A DNA stretch of 64,000 nucleotides, from positions 186,001 through 250,000 of the forward strand of contig NBAY01000037.1 of assembly GCA_002794775.1 (NCBI GenBank). The letters are read 5' to 3'. Both the position numbers and the translations under genes were made by a program. The notes beneath the pieces are model-generated. The model had not been told where the DNA came from and ran no database searches. It saw only the letters and a list, made by a program, of their open reading frames with translations. Positions 11,415 to 22,935 of the stretch are shown in pieces; position 1 is the first letter of the stretch; the number at the start of each line of letters is the position of its first letter. This stretch comes from Porodaedalea pini. Lineage: Eukaryota; Basidiomycota; Agaricomycetes; Hymenochaetales; Hymenochaetaceae.

Positions 11415-12997
11415 TCAAGCATCAGTGCTTTGTCCGTGCGTTTTCCTGGCATGCCTCTTCATCGCATCTTGACGAGTGTATTTCAAACCGCAATGGATAC
11501 ACTGAAATTGCCTGTCTGCATGTCCCAGTGTCGTTCGTTGGTGCCTTAAAAGCTCTGTTTTTGACATAAAAACCATTTCGGGAGTAGGACATCCATGAAG
11601 ATTGCAGCGAATTGGGCGTGCAGCGTTATCGAGTGCATCAACCGTTGATTTTTGAACCTTCCGACGCAGAGCTCTTTCTGGCCCTGTTACGCCCTTCCGT
11701 GAACCTTCAGCAGTATTGGCGTTTCTGTCTATTCTGCCGCTGAAGGGAGCGCGTGCAATACCGGAAGGCTGCGTAGAGGGACCCATCACATTGTCGGTAT
11801 TCGTGTTGCCACTCTCTCGCATTGAAATTTCAAGCGACTCAGGATAGGATGGTAGGATGGATACTGGTGGCAACGTCGATCGAGAAAGAAGGTAGGCTTG
11901 GTCTGGTGAACACAACTGACTCATGGGATGGGAACTAGGAGCTTGGACGATCGGTAGGCGCTCATTGTTGAATAGGATTGGCGCCGGGGATAGCCGGTAA
12001 GACGAAGTTGAATACTGTGCTTCTGGCATTGGTGGCATGAACGGCGAGAAATCACCCGAACCGTTTGGGACCTCGACGTGACTATTAAGTTCTCCGACAA
12101 AGGTGGCTGCAGTAGATCCATTGTTCGGAATGAAGCCTACCAAATAGACAGTCAGTCAAAGAATGGGAGAAATAAGAGCTGTAAAATGCACCATTAGTTC
12201 CCGTGAACATGCTATCACCGAGAATGCCACTATGGTAATGTCTGTCATAGGAGCCATGCGACCTTGCGGCAGTCAAAACTGTGTCATACGGCCCAGAGAC
12301 TTCAGAGTCTACAGGCTGAAATCCACCGAGAGTCGGATCAATTGGAGGATTTCCATACCAACCACTGTCTCGGGGAAATGATTTAGTCACAGCCGAGCCG
12401 CCTTTCAATTTCCCCTGCTCGTTGACGTTTATTTCTGCGTCTGACGTCGCACAAGCTAGCGATGTTCCATCGTCTGAGCATAAAGTAGAGGTCGAGGAAG
12501 CATATGAGTCAACAACATGGCTCATGCACTTATCATCCACGATGGCACCTGAATCGCTGGAAGAAGTTTGCGTGGCTCCGACGCTGACGAGCACGACCTG
12601 GTCTTGAGCCGTGTTTGGTCGTGACTTATAATCTGCTCGTGCAAGGAGAGTGGATGCACTAGACGGGTTGGCTTGGGGTGGGTTTGGATTATGGTTTGGC
12701 TGGGGTGTAGAATCGACGGATTCAAGAAGAGAACTTGCTTGAGGTGGCGGCGAGTCGAGGTTTGTAGAGCTGATGGCGGAGCTCTCTGCAGGGGATACCG
12801 GAGGGTAGTCGTCGAGCTGGAAGTAGAGTGTCATTAGGCTTGTTCAAAGGAGAATAAAAAAGCTCACGAACTATCTTGAGCAAATTATTTCTCGACTCCG
12901 AAAGCTTTCCCGGGTCGACGCGTGAGATGTTACCGACAGATTTGAGTATGTGTGAGACTAGCTGCATGACCCGCTCATTCCAATCGTCGTCCTTCAT
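11415..12997 (-). CDS. C2H2 zinc-finger protein (paralogue A)
   Basis: Likely nuclear DNA-binding protein. Three exons on the minus strand (12997-12872, 12816-12192, 12136-11415) give 490 aa. The N-terminal helix MKDDDWNERVMQLVSHILKS is followed by a long Ser/Thr/Pro/Asp-rich, probably disordered middle. The C terminus holds two zinc-finger units: CNLHGCPTPEMVFMSKTEL with RHQRTTLGH, a variant with long inter-ligand spacing, and CIHCGLKYTRQDAMKRHARK ending in THG, a canonical C2H2. The first intron uses the donor GTTCGT, and its position and phase match those of the gene at 47710-49226. The two proteins align along their full length (VDSYAS..STLCSD, GGSAVT.SFP, GFIPN.GSTA..FVG), so they are paralogues. 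Their targets are unknown. Confidence 0.82.
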
Positions 12998-14629
12998 GTT
13001 TTGTCGTCGATGAAAGCACCCCTCTTTGGTGGAAGACTGAGTATGATATGGTTTGTGTTTGGGAGTTCGTGGCCAAGTAGATCGACTTAAATCATGCCGT
13101 TACGCGTGCCCGAGCCGTGACGCGCGCGACGGTGTGGCCTTGAAGCGTCTCTGACTCATCTATCACATCTATTATTCCTGCTTGTCTGTGACCGTAATCG
13201 TTAGCACGGCATGTCAAGCGATCGTAAGTTCGACTCTCACTATTTTGCCTTTGCTAAATGGTCTAGATACCAGGGCCTTCGCAACAAACCTCACACCATC
13301 AAAATCGTCTTAGCCTGGTCTGTATAAAGGACGCTTTCCGACCATGGCTCCTTTGCATACTTGAAAGTACGTATCCATATGCCGTGAGAATTGACGTAAG
13401 CCTTTAGTATGACATTCTCAGCCATCCAGAACTCGATTATAATGGACTCACCTCGAAAGTCGGCAAGTCAGATATTGCGGTAGACTCTCCGCGAGATCTT
13501 TTTCAGTTGTATTATTTGCAGTATTAAGTGTGATGTGCTATTCAAATTACCTTCGTTATCCATTCGCGGCCATATCCGGTATGATTTGACGGATAAGACG
13601 GATCGGCCTCCAGGTAACAAAGTGGTGCCATGGAGGTTTCAGCAAGTCAGGACGTGTGCGAAGTAGTCAAGCTAATCTCTTGCAAGCCGCAGGGTGAGTT
13701 CCTACATGAATGCGCCGCACGAGAACTTAATGATTAGAGTTGCATAGCAGCTTACAGCTTGATGTATTCTTGGGCTTACCAAAGCTTTGCAGAGAAATAC
13801 ATACTAAAGAAGACCGTCAGAAGGACGGGAGTCTCATTTCCAGGTCCTATCCGTAAGGAAGCAGGTCAAAGTCAAATTGAAGTCAAGTGCTTCTCTCCTT
13901 TTTCTGGATCTACGCATGCTGAATGACAGGCAGAAGCCGGGAGGAACGGAAGGAAGAGGTACGCTTCATCCCCCTTACACAAAGCAGACTCGCGTTGTGA
14001 CATACGACCATTCGCCCTGCTTTGATAGGAAGGAAAAGACCTTGAAGTACCTGTAAATTTTTCCCAGAGCGTTATCCCCTATTTTCATCGATAGATCACC
14101 TTGCACTTTCCATCTAGACAGCGAGAGTTCGTCAATTTCTATCTTTCAAAGGAGTCTAAAATCGGAGTTACTCACCAGCTACTCCAACGACCTATTTTGT
14201 CCAGTCAAATTTCAAGTTGCGACGTGTCCACTAGTACAAATATTATGTAAGTTAGTCCCACGGTCCTCAATGAGGCATTAATATTGTCACAGGCAGCGGA
14301 AATAAACGAACGGGAATTTATCCATTCCATGGCCATTAAAACACAAAGTGCCATAGACGGGCCGGAGCTTTACGCCTTGGACGCTCCAGCTTACATACTT
14401 TACCTGTACAGATTCCGTATATTACACACAGCACGTAAAGCTCAGGACAAGAGGATTTTACTCGAAAGAGCAACGAACTATCCAGAATATTAATATTAAT
14501 ATTAATGACGTTGGCTAAATGTACTGACTCGGAATCATGTCCGAGCATTATTACATCCAGCTACTCAAAATTATAATGAAGGTTCAAATATATACATCGC
14601 ATAGATATACCAGCCTCTAGAGCTGTAGA
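12998..14629. other. Intergenic region
   Basis: No supported gene. It contains an ATTAATATTG copy at 14277 and a short run of ATTAATATT repeats at 14489-14506. The first few hundred bases are the zinc-finger gene promoter. Confidence 0.5.
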
Positions 14630-15092
14630 TCACTGACTAGCAAGACTATAGGGGTGCTCTCTAGGCATAGGTTGAGGAGTATAACCTGAGTACCGTGCCT
14701 GATTGAAGGCACCGAAAGTCTGGTATCTTTGTATAGAAGGCTGTTGCGGGTAGACTTGATCGGGATACGGCTGGAGTAGCTCGCCAGTTTGATGGACAGG
14801 GCTGTAGACAATATCGGAGATCCAAGCTCTCAAACCTAAGCCGCTCATCCAACATGCCGGGTATAGGAAACATAGGTCAGAACGGGAAAGACGAATCGAG
14901 CGAAATTATGACGCAGGACGTACCCTTGTAGACCTTCTGGCTTGACCAGAACGCGCAGACTGTCCAGCACTCGTTACACCATATGACCGGAGGCTGGCTC
15001 TGTATAATCGGACTGTAAAGTGCCTCATGGTCCCGGTGTCCGTGTCTGCATCTGCGAAAGGGATGTTTGCTGTCTGGATTCCATCGACACAT
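14630..15092 (-). CDS. Small Cys/His-rich protein, unknown function
   Basis: Two exons (15092-14924 and 14835-14630) joined by a GTACGT..CTTAG intron close in frame to 124 aa. I do not recognise the family. The N-terminal half has MCRWN, RRCRHGHRDHEALY and VIWCNECWTVCAFW, a set of Cys and His residues that could bind zinc. The C-terminal half is Tyr/Gln/Pro-rich (LLQPYPDQVYPQQPS). A further open frame with Cys pairs (TCGECGVLRC, 15111-15389) lies immediately upstream on the same strand and could be a 5' exon, but the gap offers no normal intron. Gene status rests on frame closure and residue pattern only. Confidence 0.4.
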
Positions 15093-16116
15093 GTCTGACT
15101 TGTATTCAGTTCAGATTACCGTTGAGTCGCGATTACTTGGGTAAGCGGCAGTGAACAGGGTCCAAGGTTGTCTAGTCGACCAGAGGCCAGAGATTGCCGC
15201 AGAAGTAGTTTGCTGTATGGTGTGCAAAGTCATGCAATTCAGGTCCGTGGTACCTTCAACCGAGGTAAGTTGGAGACATCTTAGTACGCCACATTCGCCA
15301 CATGTGGTGTTGTTTGGTCTCGGAACCTGCCGAAAATAAATTTTCGCAAAGTTTGACCGCATGTTTTCCTCACTAAATGTCGCACCCAATCGTGCACTAG
15401 ACTGGACTAGGGAATCTAACTGGAATCATTCGTCTATCTCGATGGTCTGTCGCTCCTACCATCTTATATTGCTTTGTCGTATCTGTGCTTCCGAGCCTAT
15501 CATTGTGGTCAGAGCTATCTAGTTGGACTGAACGCTCGATTTGTTATTTACTTTTCGTCTTACTCAAGCAAAGATGGAGTTCAGGTAGTAAAAAAGGTGC
15601 TACGCGTCAATTTCCTAGGCTCGCCGTATATTTGACTTAATTTTCCGAGTTGCTCGGGACGTTTCAAGCCGAGGAAGGTGTCGATTTCAGACTTTTCTGT
15701 ATCGGTTGAGGCCTGCAATAAGGAGGGTCTCAAAATCCACTATTAATATTTATGCTTCTTGTTTATACTCCTTCGCCTTCTGCGCTACGTATTTCTGATT
15801 TTCCTCAGGACATGTCGAGCTTAACGAACTGACAGTGTTTGCTTAAACGACAGTCACTGCCTTGCTTTCCCACTGGTATTCCCGGAAACACTCTATACTA
15901 TAATATCCTTAGTATTCGTGAGCCATGATCTCGCCTTCAGACCTAGACTCATGCAAAGTATGCAAAGCTGACAATACGGCTTTCTCAGCGTTCCTATCAA
16001 CTCGTGTTGGCCTACAAGCAGCGTTCGGTCAACTTTGCACAAGAGCCTTCTGTATTAATTACTCCCTTTGCTTTCTTCTTCTACTGCCAAGGAATCGCGC
16101 CCATCTCTCGTCGTCA
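15093..16116. other. Intergenic region
   Basis: No secure gene; the possible extra frame at 15111-15389 (minus) is mentioned with its neighbour. The right end is the promoter and 5' UTR of the DUF4112 gene. Confidence 0.45.
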
Positions 16117-16968
16117 ATGGCAAAGAAATCTGCACCACCGAAGAGGACCGCTGCCCGCGGTGCGCAAGGCGCGAAAGGGAGGCCTAATGGCAAGGCCCAG
16201 AAGCGGCGGAAGGAGAGCATCTGGATGAAGCTTGGCAGGAAGCTTTTCGGAAAGAAGGTGAGCGAGACTGCGGATAGGTACGTCGTCGCCAACCCGATGT
16301 ATGCGATCGATGGGTATACAGGACGAGAGGTGAAGGTGGGTCAGATTCACCGTCGTTTCGTTGTCGGGTCCTGACGCCGATACTGGTGATTGACACTGTC
16401 ATTAGCGTCCGCTTCCCAAGGGCCTCACCAATCAGGAAGCGAAGATATTGGCTAAGGTACGGGAGAACGCCTATAATCTTGATTATAAGTGTTTGGGCTG
16501 TTGCGGCTGCACCATTTGCGGCTTGACGCTTGGAAGGACTACAATACTCGGTACGCGCTCGAGCTGCGTTGCAAGTAATGTAAAAGCTGAAGTGAACATT
16601 TTTAAACAGGGATCGTCCCTGCGCTTGGCCCCGTTATCGACGTTGGCCTCGGTGTGTTGCAAGTCAACCTCAAAGCTCGGAAAGTCGAGTGCGTACTCTT
16701 TCTTTTCTTACATGAGACTATCTCTACTCTTTCTGAAGCGGAAACTAAACATTATTTGCTCCTTTTCTCCTCCAGCCTAACGTGGGGCGTCTCCGCAATG
16801 ATGTACCTACGCCACGGGATCTCTGAGGGTATAGGCCTTGCGCCGGTCATCGGTGACGTTTGGATTGCGTGGTACAAGGTGAATAGCCGAAACTCATTTG
16901 CGCTTGAGAGGTTCCTCGAGAAGCGTGTGCGGGAGCGGCGCAGCGTGGAGGTCGAGGAAGTTGAATAA
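16117..16968 (+). CDS. DUF4112 protein (paralogue A) with a Cys cluster
   Basis: DUF4112 proteins are small membrane-associated proteins of unknown function. Four exons (16117-16335, 16406-16550, 16610-16688, 16776-16968) give 211 aa. The N terminus is strongly basic (MAKKSAPPKRTAARGAQG). The domain shows LTNQEAKILAKVRENAYNLD, then ILGIVPALGPVIDVGLGVLQ and APVIGDVWIAWYKVNSRN, the last two typical of the family. An upstream in-frame extension to 15925 exists, but the ATG at 16117 matches the family start better. Unusual is a Cys run after YNLDYK: CLGCCGCTIC, where the paralogue at 40186 has only one Cys. The paralogue shares the overall order and the intron just after the K/Q-x-E segment. Confidence 0.85.
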
Positions 16969-17443
16969 TTTGATAGGAGTGCACGGTAGATAATATAGGC
17001 TTTGTCGGCTTTCGCACAGAGCCTCAAGTAAACTAATTTACCCTGTATCCTTTAGAGGTCTAGATACCTTTTAACGGGTTTATTTATTTTCTGGTATTCC
17101 TTTCGCGTTCGGTTTGCAAGTCTGACACAGCTGTCTGTCGAGTTTGAGAGATATTTGCCGACCTCGCGAGCGTAGTACCATCATAAAATATGAGCATATT
17201 TTTGAGTGACGGATACATTCGTAATCTTATTATCAATATTAGGAGAAAGCTTGGATCGTATGCATGCCGTACCTGTCGTGGTCTAGAGCAGAGCTGCGGT
17301 AACTCAGATTTGTTTACTTATACTTGAATGTTTTGGATTTCGTTGAGAAGTGATCCATAGTGATCCATTAGCAGCCTTTCATTACATATGGTTTGATCAA
17401 ACCCAGAGTACACATGCTCGCCGAGCCCAGACACAGTTCTATG

Positions 17444-18241
17444 CACGGCAGGAAAATCCGGGGTTTTCCGTGAGGAAGGAGTATATCACAGAGTGTTTAG
17501 TGGGGCTCATATAATTTCGGCCGGAAAAGCCTTATATGGATTGTAAATTCTCAATCAATCAAATCTTGCAGAAATTATGCTTTATGTATCTAAAATTGAT
17601 GGCCATCAAGAAAAGTATTTCTGAACTCAGTGTCTGCAATCTACTTTGCCAAAGGACAAGAGAATTCTGGGATTCTGAATCTCCATTGTCCATAAATAAA
17701 GAGAATGGTGGTCATTAGATTTAGAATCTGTAAAGTCTTGGACACAAAGGAAAGAGGCTCATTGGATTTAAAATCCACATAGACTCCTTGCATGAATGGA
17801 AGATCTCTCTCAGATTTGGGATCTATACTGAGTTGATTATATGCTAATCATGTGATCCATAGATCCCAAATCTGAGAGAGATCTTCCATTCATGCAAGGA
17901 GTCTATGTGGATTTTAAATCCAATGAGCCTCTTTTCTTTGTGTCCAAGACTTTACAGATTCTAAATCTAATAACCACCATTCTCTTGATTTACTGACAAT
18001 GGAGATTCAGAATCCCAGAATCATCTTATCCTTTGGCAAAGTAGATTGCAGACACTGAGCTCAGAAATACTTTTCTTGATGGCTGTCAATTTTAGATACA
18101 TAAAGCATAATTTCTGCAAAATTTGATTGATTGAGAATTTACAATCCATGTAAGGCTTTTCCAGCCGAAATTATATGAGCCCCACTAAACACTCCGTGAT
18201 ATACTCCTCCCTCATGGAAAACCCCGGATTTTCCTGCCGTG
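17444..18241. mobile_element. Foldback element, 382-bp inverted arms
   Basis: A 798-bp element made almost entirely of two long inverted arms: 17444-17825 and 17860-18241, separated by a 34-nt loop. The termini read CACGGCAGGAAAATCCGGGG and its reverse complement. The arms differ at scattered positions (for instance CCGTGAGG versus CCATGAGG), so the copy is not brand new. I cannot identify a target-site duplication: the flanks are TTCTATG and TAACAGG. There is no coding capacity; the short frame at 17536 lies inside an arm. As RNA this would form a long hairpin. Confidence 0.85.
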
Positions 18242-18533
18242 TAACAGGGGCCAATGCCTAGGACACATAATTACAAGCACCGCCTATTTAAGTTATGAAC
18301 TGCAACGCAGGGGTGGCCTCCATTATCCCAGCCACCACAGTGTGCATGTGAGCGTATTCAGGGCCATACGATTGTTAAACGAAGATTTCATTGGAACCTA
18401 AGTGTACATGACACAATAAGATCGTGTGACTACTATTTATGGAAATTAAAAATCACATGTTATTAGGTTTCAAATCTTTTCACACTCCATCCTCTTGCTT
18501 ATGACTATAATTAGTTTCATTGTCCATATACAG

Positions 18534-18619
18534 CTTTTTTGGCCGAAATTATATGAGCCCCACTAAACACTCCGTGATATACTCCTCCCTCACAGAAAAC
18601 CCTGGATTTTCCTGCCGTG
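18534..18619. mobile_element. Fragment of the foldback element, right end only
   Basis: About 86 bp matching the terminal part of the right arm (GGCCGAAATTATATGAGCCC to CCTGCCGTG), in the same orientation as the right arm of the 17.4 kb copy. It is cut off at its left side and directly abuts the next partial copy. Confidence 0.75.
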
Positions 18620-19759
18620 GTGGATTTTAAATCCAATGAGCCTCTGTCCTTTGTGTCCAAGACCTTACAGATTGTAGATCTAATAACCACCATTCTCTTT
18701 ATTTATGGACAATGGAGATTCAGAATCCCAGAATTATCTTATCCTTTGGCAAAGTAGATTGTAGACACTGAGTTCAGAAATACTTTTCTTGATGGCCATC
18801 AATTTTAGATACATAAAGCATAATTTCTGCAAGATTTGATTGATTGAGAATTTACAATCCATGTACCGTCATGGACCGGTCCTTGAAACACCCCCACTCC
18901 TTGAAACACCCCATTTATTTTGGCTCAACAACATATCCCTCAGCTCAAATTAATGCATAAAAACAGCCTACTCATGTAATTATGCTATTTAGAAAAAAAC
19001 CCATGAAAAATGGGTTGAATTTGAGAAAGTTATGGGTAAAATGGGTGTGAGAAGGTACTAGAATTGAGTGGTTCAGAATGTTGTTGGCTCTATTCATTCA
19101 TAAAACATGCATTTCAGCTGGAACAAAAAAAGACTGCATTTTTTAAGAAATATATTGAATGTGTCTGCAAATTTTCAAGTCAAATGGATAGAAATTGACT
19201 TAAGTAGAAATTCAGAAAGTTGTGTAGCGCTTTTTTGAAGTGTCACATTTATGTCACATCCCTTTCCGCGTCATGTCTTATGCAGCTCATCTTGAGCTTG
19301 CTCACTTCTGCCACATAACTCATGCTAATAAAATAGTATGTGTAATAATTATTGATAGTAGTAAATACTAGACTAATCTATAATACTCTACATATAAAAT
19401 TAATAATATATGAGAGCAATAGCTCAAATTCCGAGTGAAGATGAGCGTGGGAAAGTTGTGTTTCAAGGAGCGGTGACATGCTGATTTAGAGTCAAAATGT
19501 GTGCAATTCATAACTCATTTATTCCTGACTTTTTTCACTCAAAATTTTGCACAGATGGACCTTAGTGATATAGCTTTAATTTAATATTTTTTGGTTCGAG
19601 AAAATCAGTGAAGAAATGGAGTAAAAATTGAAATAAAATGTGCTGTTTCAAGGACCGGTCCATGACGGTAAGGCTTTTCCGGCCGAAATTATATGAGCCC
19701 CGCTAAACACTCTGTGATATACTCCTTCCTCACGGAAAACCCCGGATTTTCCTGCCGTG
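18620..19759. mobile_element. Truncated foldback copy split by a MITE
   Basis: Starts inside the right arm (GTGGATTTTAAATCCAATGA, matching about 17907) and continues to 18865. It resumes at 19671 and ends at 19759 with CCTGCCGTG. The two halves join at CCATG-TA-AGGC, which is exactly the uninterrupted sequence found in the intact copy near 18146. This proves that the DNA between is a later insertion. Confidence 0.8.
18866..19668. mobile_element. Nested TA-flanked MITE (mariner-like)
   Basis: An 803-bp insertion with near-25-nt perfect terminal inverted repeats beginning CCGTCATGGACCGGTCCTTG and flanked by TA on both sides (18864-18865 and 19669-19670). The empty site is preserved in the 17.4 kb copy. 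The TA duplication and short TIRs point to mobilisation by a Tc1/mariner-type transposase (established for that superfamily). The interior is AT-rich with no open frame of note, so it is non-autonomous. Confidence 0.85.
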
Positions 19760-20247
19760 ATGAGAAAAAGATCGACGATCTAAAAATGTCCTGATTTGGA
19801 TCCGCAACTCACCCTGTAACCTCGCAATGCAAGCTCAAGCAGAAAGCACGACCACTGGATGCCAGTGAGTATCAAACGATCCGTACTCTCAGCCTATACG
19901 CACAGCCAATTCTACCTGAAAAGAGTAGAAAAAGAGAAAGAAATGCCGATAGATGAAAATATCGATCTCATCCTTATCCCTTGCTTGGCTTCGGCGCCCT
20001 TTCGGACAATCTCGGGGCCGGAGTACTTACCTAGACGATTAGATTTGGGAGTGAGACTCTGAGAGGAAAAGGGAAATCAGACAAGCTTAAGGGTCAATCA
20101 GATAAGATCCTCTATAATTTATAAAGCCATCCTACAAATTTTGGCTTTCCTTCGAGCTCTGCCTCTTCCCCTTCGACCTCTTCTCATTGACGAATCTAGC
20201 GCTCCTGGTCAAAGAGAACTTAATCACGCAGAAGACGCGTATTCGTG

Positions 20248-22440
20248 ATGGCTTCTCAAGACAACGCCGACGCCAATTCTCGTGAGAGCGAGAGCGAGAC
20301 GTTCTCCAAGCAGGAGCTTCTTGAAAGCCCTGGCGTGCTACGCATCGAGGCTATCTCGAACGCTTTCAACCTCCCCTGAAGACTGCCCTCTTTATTGGCG
20401 TCTTCCTCCTTTCGTATGTCTACGGGCTTGGTACGTGAATTACATCTCTACATCCTTGCGAGTCATTCACTCCTTACAGACAACAGCGTCCGTTCCACGT
20501 TCCAGACAACAGCTACGAATAGCTATTCTACACTACCCTTGCTTTCAACAGTGGCTACCGTTAGGTCTATTATCGCTGCAGCCGCACAGCCTGCCTATGG
20601 ACGCGTCGCAGACGTCTTCGGCCGCGTCGAGCTCTTATGTATTTCGGTCCTATTTTATGTGGTCGGTTAGTCGGTTTCTATCGGGCAATCCTATCGATAG
20701 CGGCTGAATAGAAACGCAACAGGTACGATTGTTGAAGCCTGTTCGGACAACGTCCATGAATTTGCCGGCGGCGCAGTGAGCATTGTCTCTGGTTTCGTGT
20801 CTATCGTGTATCTGATTAGATACACCCTTCTAGATTTTGTACCAGCTGGGTATGACTGGTGTCCAACTACTTGTTGAGATCATCATTGCCGATGTAACAA
20901 CCCTTCGCAACCGCCTCTTTCTATCGTACATCCCCGCTACTCCCTATCTAGTATGTATACGACTTTTTCTTGCCATCTCATGCTGACGAGGCATCTAGAT
21001 CAATGCATGGGTGAGCGGGAACATCACCTCCGCTGTCCTCGCGAACAGCACCTGGCGCTGGGGCGTGGGCATGTTCGCCATCCTCTTACCAGCGCTTGCG
21101 CTTCCTGTGATTGCCGTTCTTATGCTAGCCGCACGCCGCGCGAAGCGGCAGGGCAAGCTCATCGGTCTGCAGACCCTCAGACAGATCCACGGTACATATG
21201 GTGCTCTCGTGGAAGATCTGTTCTGGCGCGTCGACCTCGTTGGGCTCATCCTTATCTGCGCGGTGCTCTCGCTTATCCTACTCCCGATGACCATCGCCGG
21301 CGGCACCTCGTCACGCTGGGGCCATGCGGATATGATCGTCATGCTCGTAGTTGGATTCCTTGCGATCCCTTTATTCGTGTTCTGGGAGAAGAAATACGCC
21401 CGGTTCCCGGTCATGCCGTTTCACCTTTTGAGGGATCGTTCTATGCAAGTAACATTGCTAAAGGTTCAATAGACTGTATTTCTGACTCTGCTTGATTCTT
21501 TCAGTGTCGGTGGTTTAGGTTGCGCCGTCTTCCTCAACTCCGTCTGGTACCTCCAGGGAGAGTGAGTGATCTCTGCTCTGCTCGTCTTGACAACGGCCGA
21601 CTCCTCTTCTAGTTATCTGTACACTGTCCTCTTGGTCTCCTTCAATCAAACCGTGCTGAGTGCGACGCGCATCTCCTTTCTTTACTCCTTTGTCTCTGTC
21701 ATCACGGGGCTCGTGGTCGGCATCGTCGTGCGCTATGTCCGCTACGTCAAGTGGTTTGCCGTCACCGGCGTCCTAATTTTTGCGCTCGCAATGGGCATGC
21801 TCATTCGCTTCCGCGGCGTAGGCGGAAGCGGAGACACCGCAGGTATCATCGGCACGCAGATCGTACTGGGTATTGCGGGTGGGTTTACCCCGTATACTGT
21901 GCAGGCCCTCGTGCAGGCTGCGACAAAGCATGAGCGTGGGTACTACCGTTATTTCTCCTTTCGTGAACAGTACACTTATTGCATGGTATAGACGTCGCAC
22001 TGGTCACTGCGCTCTACCTCGCTGCATATAACGTCGGCTCCGCCATCGGTGCTGCCATCTCCGGCGTATGTCTACTCCCCTCCTTTTCCTCATGCCCACC
22101 TAACTCTCCCTCACAGGCCATCTGGACGAACACGCTTCCAGACAAGCTGAACATCTACCTCGGAAGCAGCACACTCGCGACAGCGGCGTACGGCGCGCCA
22201 CTGACGTTCATCCTGTCGTACCCGGTCGGGACGCCGGAGCGTACAGAGATGGTACACGCGTACAATGACGCACAACGTCTGCTGTGCATCACGGGGGTAT
22301 GCTTGTGCGTACCATTCCTACTGTGCGCACTCGTGCTGCGCAACCCGCGGCTTGCCGATCGACAGAGTCTCGAGAACGCAGAGGCCGGGCGCGCTGCCGT
22401 CGAGACCGTGCCAAGTCTTGAAAAAGGTGAGAAGGCGTGA
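20248..22440 (+). CDS. Siderophore-type MFS transporter, apparent frameshift
   Basis: Resembles fungal siderophore-iron transporters (SIT/ARN family), which import ferric siderophores by proton symport. The N terminus ([13 protein letters not shown]) is followed by [18 protein letters not shown] and [16 protein letters not shown]. Then come [13 protein letters not shown], the motif-A-like loop, [40 protein letters not shown], a charged middle loop, and later helices ending in [12 protein letters not shown] and [12 protein letters not shown]. Introns include 20431-20479 and 20666-20721. At 20372-20378 the N-terminal exon runs into a stop (CTC CCC TGA); one extra base in the C run would restore the expected LPLKTALF and make the exon phases close. 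Either the sequence lacks a base or the gene is broken. Everything downstream appears well preserved. Confidence 0.82.
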
Positions 22441-22935
22441 ATCGTGGGCTAGGTCGAGATGGCTTGGATTGCCTTGTGTTATCATATTATATTCAAAGTA
22501 TGTTTTGAGCCCACAGGGCATCGCATGTGTCACTTTCTTATTTTAACAACCGTACCGAACTCACGACACCCACTATGTGCTTTCTCCTTTCATTTCTTTC
22601 ATTTGTTATTCTTAATTACTACATTCGTGTAATGGTGGTTCGTTTGTTCTACTGGATATTATTGAGCTGGGCGAATTCGCGGCTTTAGAAGAGCTTGCAC
22701 AGAAATACGATTCTGATGGCGTGCAATAAAAATAGAACAAGAAAGGATTTGCAGGTAAGAAGATCTACGCACAGAATGAATAACAAATTCTGTAGAGCGT
22801 TAGGCGGAAGGCATCAAGAAAAGTTCGAAAAACGAGCACCGAGTAAAAAGACCACTGCAAAGAAGAATCCATGGACATCCAGTGACCCGGCTATGTGCTG
22901 CTCAAGCTCTCTCATTGAGCATGTCGACCAGCTGT
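22441..22935. other. Convergent intergenic region
   Basis: Holds the 3' ends of the transporter (plus) and monooxygenase (minus) transcripts. No other feature seen. Confidence 0.5.

Larger units (their letters stand above)
16969..20247. mobile_element. Transposon nest without genes
   Basis: The 3.3 kb between the DUF4112 and siderophore-transporter genes holds no supported gene. Between 17444 and 19759 it is made of copies of one foldback element plus a nested TA-flanked MITE (listed separately). The 18242-18530 and 19760-20247 parts look like ordinary AT-rich flank and promoter DNA. No transposase was found, so all elements here are non-autonomous. Confidence 0.75.

Noticed and set aside
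13185..13260. Possible tRNA (a GTTCGACTC word resembling a B box)
   Set aside because: No matching acceptor stem or anticodon arm could be folded by eye.
14489..14506. TAATATT words resembling a replication-origin nonanucleotide of circular ssDNA viruses
   Set aside because: The required TAATATTAC with flanking stem is absent and no Rep gene is present.
17536..17718. 60-codon open frame in the foldback arm
   Set aside because: Lies within a repeat arm with no protein-like conservation; no transposase motif.
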